Shown here: positions 57,991 to 64,000 of the stretch, one piece after another
Layout of the letters: each line of letters begins with the position of its first letter
How positions within the stretch are numbered: the stretch's first letter is position 1
Source: Paraphysoderma sedebokerense
Taxonomy: Eukaryota > Blastocladiomycota > Physodermatomycetes > Physodermatales > Physodermataceae
Length of the DNA stretch: 64,000 bases
NCBI GenBank assembly: GCA_025602915.1
Contig: JAHLJZ010000019.1
Location: 309,499 to 373,498 of the forward strand
Direction of reading: 5' to 3'
Notes under the pieces: generated by a model
Seen by the model: only the letters and a program-made list of their open reading frames with translations
Told to the model about the DNA's origin: nothing
The model's database searches: none
Program-made: the position numbers and the translations under genes

Positions 57991-58969
57991 ATGGTTTCCT
58001 TTGTCTGTGACTCTTGCCAAGAAACTCTAAAGAAAGCTAAACTCGATAATCACACCTACCGATGCCGCAATTATCAGTTCACCTGCATAGATTGTAACAC
58101 TAGTTTCCACGGAACAGAATACAGATCTCATACAAGTTGTATATCGGAGGCAGAGAAATATCAAAAGGCGTTGTATAGACCTAAGAAGGTAATTAGATAG
58201 AATTAATTTGTATCGAACGGCATTACGCTCGACGTGATCCTCAAAATTCAAGGATCCTAGAATTTGGAAATAACGACTGACCGTTATGCTCCTCTATTAT
58301 GCTTAATCAATCACGCTAGAAAGGAAATAATCAGACACAAGCTCAATCTCAATCGAAACAAACTGCTGCCCCGACACCTCCAGCATCACCGCCACAGTCA
58401 TCAACGACCAATGCTTCCGAGAAGAAGGAATCTACTGTGGACGTGACGTCCGCAAAGAAACCTGAAGAAAAGAAGGAGAAGAAGTTGAAGAAGGAGAAGA
58501 AAGACAAGAAAGACAAGAAAAGGAAATCAGAAGAAGAAGTTACAGAAGCGAATAAAAAGCAAAAATGTGAAGAATCCGAAAATGGCAAGGTATCGCAAGT
58601 TCAAAAACTGGTGGAAGAGAGTTTAAAAGAGTTGGCAAAATCAGCTGTAAGCTTATTACATCCTTCCTTCGAATTTCTCGAAATTACTCGTAAGTTTTCA
58701 AACCAGCAGTAATTAATCGAACCATTTACAAAGGATTCTCCACTGTCGTTCGCGGATTTGCAAAAGTCACTTGCCAAAAAGGTCAAGAAATCAGCCAAGA
58801 AAGCCGGAATGAAGAAAGAAGATGTATTGGCTAATGTCGAAGACTTGGTAATTAATTTCTTTTATGTTCTTGCACAGTGCTATCCCGCTTAACAGACTTT
58901 GACGCTATGTTATTCATACAGGTTAAATTCACCGTTGAAAATGGTAAATTTGTCGTCACTACAGTCTAA
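57991..58969 (+). CDS. LYAR-type C2HC zinc-finger nucleolar protein
   Basis: LYAR-family proteins act in nucleolar rRNA processing and ribosome biogenesis. Four exons, 57991-58188, 58320-58646, 58734-58847 and 58922-58969, join in phase to about 228 residues. The N-terminus holds the paired zinc fingers: FVCDSCQETLKKAKLDNHTY, then CRNYQFTCIDCNTSFHGTEY and SHTSCISEAEKYQ. The middle is Lys/Glu-rich with a predicted coiled-coil and nuclear-targeting character (KKLKKEKKDKKDKKRK). A C-terminal segment SLAKKVKKSAKKAGMKKEDV precedes a short end VKFTVENGKFVVTTV. Fungal and plant relatives have the same layout. Confidence 0.92.
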
Positions 58970-59106
58970 AGTATATGTGATCCAGTCAATTGTAAAATAG
59001 ATATTATGGATTAAAATAATACATTTATTCATTAAATTGCGTTACTTCTTAAAGCGAATCTTCCCAAAGATGGGTAGAAACAACCATGCATTAACTGTAC
59101 AATTCG

Positions 59107-61780
59107 CTAATCAAACTTGAAAATGACCTGGAATATGACAAATATAAATCACAGTTAAGATAAGGAATAGATTGTGAAGAAATGCTTCCAGAATTGCCAG
59201 TTCTACAGACGCAATTCCAAATGCAAATTTTGTGCATAAATTCAAAAATGTGTTAAATCTAATTATTCACACTCAAATGATTGGCAATTAAAGCAAAGCG
59301 TAACAACTCACCAATTCTCTGGTTCCTTCAAAATCATTCAAGTCCAATTCTGTTAATCCATTCTGCATAACGTAATCTTGACGAGAATAGTACTCTTTGG
59401 CGTATAATACTAGAAGTAATCCATTGCCTACATATGAGAATTTATACTTAGTGATTGGAGTTCATCCATTTTTATAGTATCAACCATCCTGCCATAAAAC
59501 TTTGAATCATGATGACACATGGGAAGGAAAGAATACAAACCAATCATTAGAGTAGCCCACATGTGAATATTCATAGCTTGCCTACTCAAATCTGACCTTC
59601 CCTGACCAAAGAAAGTGAAAATAAATCCTGGTCCCGCAAAAAGCAGAAGCAGTACAGGACAGAAATACGAAATGGCGCAGGCAATGATGTATTCGTGGAT
59701 GATGGCCTGCGATTATGAAATAATGACGGACAAGTTCGAAGTGAGTTAGTCCTCCATCTGATATTACACGACATACAACAATACATCACGAGTGTAAGGG
59801 AAACATGATGCCAACCGAAATATGAATAACCAATAATCCTGCAATTTTTCTTCTCGCGACAGGGCCGACTTTTGGATACTTCGCACCAAAATATCTCAAA
59901 GTATCCAAGTAGATATAATTTCTTAACCAATCATAAACTACACCATTCCATTCACGGTAATATGAACTATAAGAAGAAGCATTCCACCAGTCGCTATGAA
60001 GGTAGAGACCGAGGAGTCAGTAAGGTCCACACTCAGTTGAGAGTATGATAGAACATCAGAGACGAACCGGTAAAACTGGCGGTCACCAAACCGTAACAGC
60101 TCACTCCACAGGTTCAACCAACAATGTAACAGTCCGTAAAATCCAAACAACAAGACCAAAGTGGCTGGACCCATAGCACTGAACCACATAGCTAAGAAGA
60201 ATTCCCACCCTTTCTTTGACTGTTGGCTGTCCGTTTTATAATATTTAATAGGGTGTACCGAAACCCAAATTAAATACATGAAGTAAACGACTGATACAAC
60301 TTCAAAACAATATCGGAGAACATAATTGAATCTGACGGATTTGGTGCGGGGATACGAAGATCGATAGAGTAAGGTAGGACAAAACAGGAAGTCTAGGGTT
60401 CAAGAAGGATGACCCAAGTGAGTTCAATACGAGCAATGAAGATGAAAGGAATTAAACAATACTGTATGGAGAGACATACATATGTAATGACCGAAGCCAG
60501 CGGGCCTTTCGTCACCCTTTGATGAATTGGGTGTGCCAGGATCGACCCGATTTTGGAATAAATTTTCACGAAAATAACTATGAGTTTTCATAAAAAATCT
60601 TGCTTGCTCGGCCATAACAGTGAATCCCTACCAGTATTTTAACATTATCAGCAATTAGGAGCATACCTTCGGAACGCAGTAACAAGAAACAAGAACTTAC
60701 CGACGCGACGGGTAATTTATTTTTCAACGCTAAATAGGTTGATCCGACGACAAAAAGTAATTGAAAGAATATATATAAAGTTATCTTTCCCCGAATAGTT
60801 AACCAATTGTGTGCGTATCGCCAAAAATAACACAACACTGCGTAAGTGAACATGATGGACCAAATCGACACAACCACTCTGGGTTTCGAAAACGCGTGTG
60901 TCAACACAGAAAAGTCGACTAACTTTCCCGTTTCCATGAGATTCTGGGACATAACTGAGCCTGAGAGAATAAAAAGAAGAGCGACAAAGATATTATGGAG
61001 TGTTTGAAAGTGGGGAGTTAGGAGGAGATCGGTTAACATGGATTCCCGAAGCACGAATCGTTTTTCTCGTAAAAGAATGTCCTCAGGGTGGAGGTGAGAT
61101 GCTTGTGAGCCGGTAATTTTTTCAATTTTCTCATCGGAAAATGTAGGTGTCCTGTCAACGATTGAAAAATCAGCAACAGCAAAAGAAGCCCACGAAAATG
61201 TACACGCTGGAGGTGAATGGGACTTCGGTCCATCCAACACAGTATGGAAGAAATAATATTTAGGACTATTAAAGCACGCTCGTGAGTTACCTATCCAAAC
61301 TTTTGTTCTCGACCTCTAGTTGCTTTGGAACGTCGTCAATTTGGGTTTTATCTGTTGCTGGGCCACTTTGGTGCTTTATGGCGGCAATGTCAGCACCAAT
61401 TCTGTCGAGCTCGGATAAAACTATTTCAACACCGATGAGCGCAAATGAGTAATAAAAAACAGGGACACAAATTTAGCCAACCACATATCATTCAGGCATC
61501 TTAATAATCAAACGCTGCTCTTCATTGCCACACAACGAATGGACCAGGCTGTCCAGAACCTTTTATAGGAACCCAACAACGTACCAGCAGACTTCACATT
61601 TTCCAGTCTCCTCATACAATCGTCCAATTCCCAATTCGTATCAGCCCATTCTGATTCATTCGTAACCGACGAAAAAGCTCGTGAAGTTTTGCGTTTTGGA
61701 GAACCTAAACTCGTGGAGCTAGGCGTAGATGCTCTATGATTTCGTCGACGGAGGCGTTGTTGTTCAACCATTGCCGGCAT
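59107..61780 (-). CDS. ARE2: Sterol O-acyltransferase (ACAT/ARE, MBOAT family)
   Basis: Esterifies sterols with long-chain acyl-CoA in the ER for storage in lipid droplets. Nine exons, 61780-61585, 61420-61290, 61151-60701, 60627-60480, 60392-60068, 59993-59816, 59706-59541, 59427-59312 and 59127-59107, give about 577 residues. The cytosolic N-terminus is Ser/Arg-rich. Spans begin near FQTLHNIFVALLFILSGSVM. Family landmarks: YFLFCPTLLYRSSYPRT, the FYxDWWN motif, restored exactly by splicing 60068 to 59993 (QFYRDWWNASS), YREWNGVVYDWLRNYIY, and the catalytic His in SAIIHEYIIACAISYF. The last exon is only 21 bases (VIFKFD). The second junction (61290/61151) skips a long frame that could instead be coding; I prefer splicing. 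Confidence 0.93.
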
Positions 61781-62890
61781 TGGTTGAGGGAGGACAAATA
61801 GAAGAAGGCCCCCGACTGTGGTATGGTTGATTACAGTAGTGCAATTTTAGGTGAAAAAGTTCGGAATAGTGAGAATAGAATGAAGAGTCTCTGGGGCGAT
61901 GCCCCTTTTGCCATTTCACGTGTGATGGGAATGACCTTTGCGTAGAGCACATTCGGACTAATTCTAATCAACACTCATGCAGGGTCATGCAGCGAAAAAA
62001 AATATGTTTGACAGTGTATCTGCGTATGCTTAACACACTGTAAAGTATGTTAGAGTTTAAAACGGAGACAAGACACCTTCAAGTTCCATTGATCTAATTT
62101 CTTCCTGGAGCAAGAGAAGTACTTGAACAAAAGCAGACAACCAAATCCACTAATGTAATTCTTTATTGATAATATACGATTTTGTAAATGAGATGAGACA
62201 TATAAGATTTCATTTAACTTATGTTCACATAAGCAAATTCGTGAATGGCGTTTTAATTTCATTCTTCGATCCTCGGCGTTGACAGTGGAACCAGACACGA
62301 CTCAAGATAGAATGGCAAAGCAGATCGGTAAACGAACGCAATATTCTTAGACCGACACGCAAAAGATCAATACAGTCGCTATAGAGACGGGGTAGTTATG
62401 TGTGGCTATGGGTGGAAGAAATGGAGTTGACGTTAACCAGGATCTGATTTCTCTATCCGGTAATTTCTGGTAATTAAGGAAACTTCTTGTAATGTACGAA
62501 AATATAATGCATTTGGATACGGTAACAATAAGCTGAACTGTGCAAATAATTACTGATCTCTAGTGTATGCGTTGTTTGGAAAGATGTGTTGGTGAATTAT
62601 TTGTTTACGTGCGTGGGTGGGACCCGAGTAATTGGGATGCTGAACCGGATTGTGCCCAAAATTCTGGCGAGTGGCGATCATCGATCAGTGTGGATTGTGG
62701 AAGTGTGCATCGACAATAATAATGCAGCGTTAAGCGTAGAAAAACGGTTGAAATCAACGGAACTGGTGGACAAAATTGTTGACATACGTTCACTAGCTGT
62801 TACTTTCCCATTTGTGGACACAACTTGGTTAAACAGTGTAACAAATGACCGATTCTGCCGTACGTACTACCTAATTATTCGACTTCAAAA
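61781..62890. other. Interval between ARE gene and right-edge transposase
   Basis: About 1.1 kb. A minus-strand frame at 61764-61952 lies over the ARE promoter and a plus-strand frame at 62586-62918 (about 110 codons) precedes the transposase fragment; neither has a recognised motif. The latter could be a remnant upstream exon of the element. Confidence 0.4.
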
Positions 62891-62895
62891 GAGTG

Positions 62896-64000
62896 CATCC
62901 AGTATTAACAAACTCTGAACGTAGCACCTGATCACCAGGTGGAAGTATGCGATATGATAAAAATGCACTACCACCGTCATCCCTTGGTTCCGACGAACAA
63001 CCGTACATTATCATCGGAACAAATATGGACATCATCTGTGAAAGAGTTGTACAACTTTTGTTTTAGGCAAAATCTGCCTGATTTGTTCCGTTATCTGTGG
63101 AAAAATTGGTACCGCCCCGAGCGCTGGAGATGGTGGGCAAGAAGTTCAAATGCGCAAGCAATTCCTCTTAGTCGTACTACAATGCTGGTGGAGTCACTTT
63201 GGTCAAGCTTAAAGCGTAATTTCCTTTATCGATTCCCAAGGCCCGTAAGTACTCATTTATTTCAAGTCAGTGTGCATTCCAAAAATGACGATTTTATTCA
63301 GAGAATGGATTTTTTAATCTACATCATGATCACCCGATTTTTGCCAGACTTGAACTCCAAGTATGAAGGAATACTCACCGGAACTGTGACCCCGTCTTGG
63401 AAACGAGCTTTCACGAAGGAATGGCGACGACTTGCCAAAATTCCCATCAACAGCGAATCCTACAATGTCAACATGGACGATATGTTTTGTTCATGTTTCT
63501 ATTTCATACAGCACAAATACTTCATTTGTAAACACCTTGTTCAAAAAGTGAACCGCAGACTTCGTGTCGGCGAACATTTAGACGATCCAAATCCCGAATC
63601 CACAAATAGTAACGGTAATGATCAGGAAATACAAACAGATGGAACGGAAGATATTTCTGATACCGAGGTTGTGTCGTCTGATCGACTCGCCCCACACCAT
63701 TCCCTTATTTCTCGCCATCGAAAACCACCATTTCTCAAAATTATTAATTTCAATGCTTCCCCTCCTCCCGAAGCACCTTACAGACCACCACAATTCAATG
63801 ATTCCAGTATAGTCGCAACAGCGCAACATCAAATAGTTGAAGACGACGAACTCACAGAACCGGAGGATATTGATGCTAATACAGAAACCTCTGCGGAGTC
63901 ATCAGTGTCAACCTCCGCGGATATGGAAGTTGACGATTTCGGTTACGAGACCGAAGGAACGATGACTGACAGTGGATCAGAACTGGATGAGCAAGAAGTG
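62896..64000 (+). mobile_element. Partial MULE-type transposase gene with SWIM zinc finger, cut by window edge
   Basis: Only the C-terminal part is present. Exon ~62896-63243 encodes MIKMHYHRHPLVPTNNRTLS and LPDLFRYLWKNWYRPERWRW, ending YRFPRP. A GTAAGT...TTCAG intron (63244-63300) joins it in phase to RMDFLIYIMITRFLPDLNSK at 63301 onward. The SWIM motif C-x-C-x9-C-x-H reads CSCFYFIQHKYFICKH. The rest, to the window end, is Asp/Glu/Ser/Thr-rich tail. The catalytic DDE core would lie upstream and is not recognisable, so this is either a truncated copy or has introns I could not resolve. MULE elements move by cut and paste; terminal repeats are not visible here. Confidence 0.75.

Overview
The window is nuclear DNA of a fungus, most likely an early-diverging (non-Dikarya) lineage. 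It carries about 24 protein-coding loci, nearly all broken by short GT-AG introns (about 35-140 nt; GTAAGT, GTATGT and GTTTGT donors are common). Fungal marks include a fungal-type complex I 21 kDa subunit, a hybrid histidine kinase, ARE-type sterol acyltransferase, URA5 and SER3-type genes. A Barentsz-like exon-junction protein and a SWIM/MULE transposase of a type I associate with Mucoromycota-like genomes argue against an ascomycete yeast. The lineage call is inference. I rebuilt gene models by joining exons where splice sites and reading phase agree.

Layout. 1-7013 (-): PI 4-kinase STT4, C-terminus cut by the window edge. 7791-9276 (-): acidic protein with seven copies of a zinc-knuckle-like module. 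9408-10016 (+): three-exon orphan. 10543-11178 (-): signal peptidase subunit SPC1. 12883-15831 (+): tandem pair of intronless seven-pass membrane proteins with matching core promoters. 16278-21054 (+): PNO1/DIM2, phosphoglycerate dehydrogenase and a complex I 21 kDa subunit. 21364-22026 (-): URA5. 22401-25171 (+): Barentsz/CASC3-like protein.

25172-31360 is a gene-dead island. It holds two decayed, divergently oriented genes: a GT2 hyaluronan/chitin-synthase-type enzyme (-) and a nucleotide-sugar dehydrogenase (+), both with frameshifts and in-frame stops. Then come asparagine synthetase (31361-33597, -), epoxide hydrolase (34149-35976, +), hybrid histidine kinase (36884-40426, +), ABC1/UbiB kinase (40940-43333, -), a mucin-like single-pass membrane protein (44735-45718, +), a DUF1624/HGSNAT-like membrane acyltransferase candidate (46123-48207, +) and choline/ethanolamine phosphotransferase (48656-50423, -).

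50661-56316 is an array of three glutathione transferases (-) sharing intron positions, with an inactivated but open piggyBac-derived ORF (+) inside it. 57065-58969 is a divergent RPL38/LYAR pair. 59107-61780 (-) is the sterol O-acyltransferase. The right edge (about 62.9-64.0 kb) is a partial MULE-type transposase.

Most genes are unlinked housekeeping functions: lipid signalling and synthesis (STT4, EPT/CPT, ARE), ribosome biogenesis (PNO1, LYAR, RPL38), amino-acid and nucleotide synthesis (SER, ASN, URA5). The two places where neighbours suggest joint function are the GST array and the dead polysaccharide-synthesis pair.
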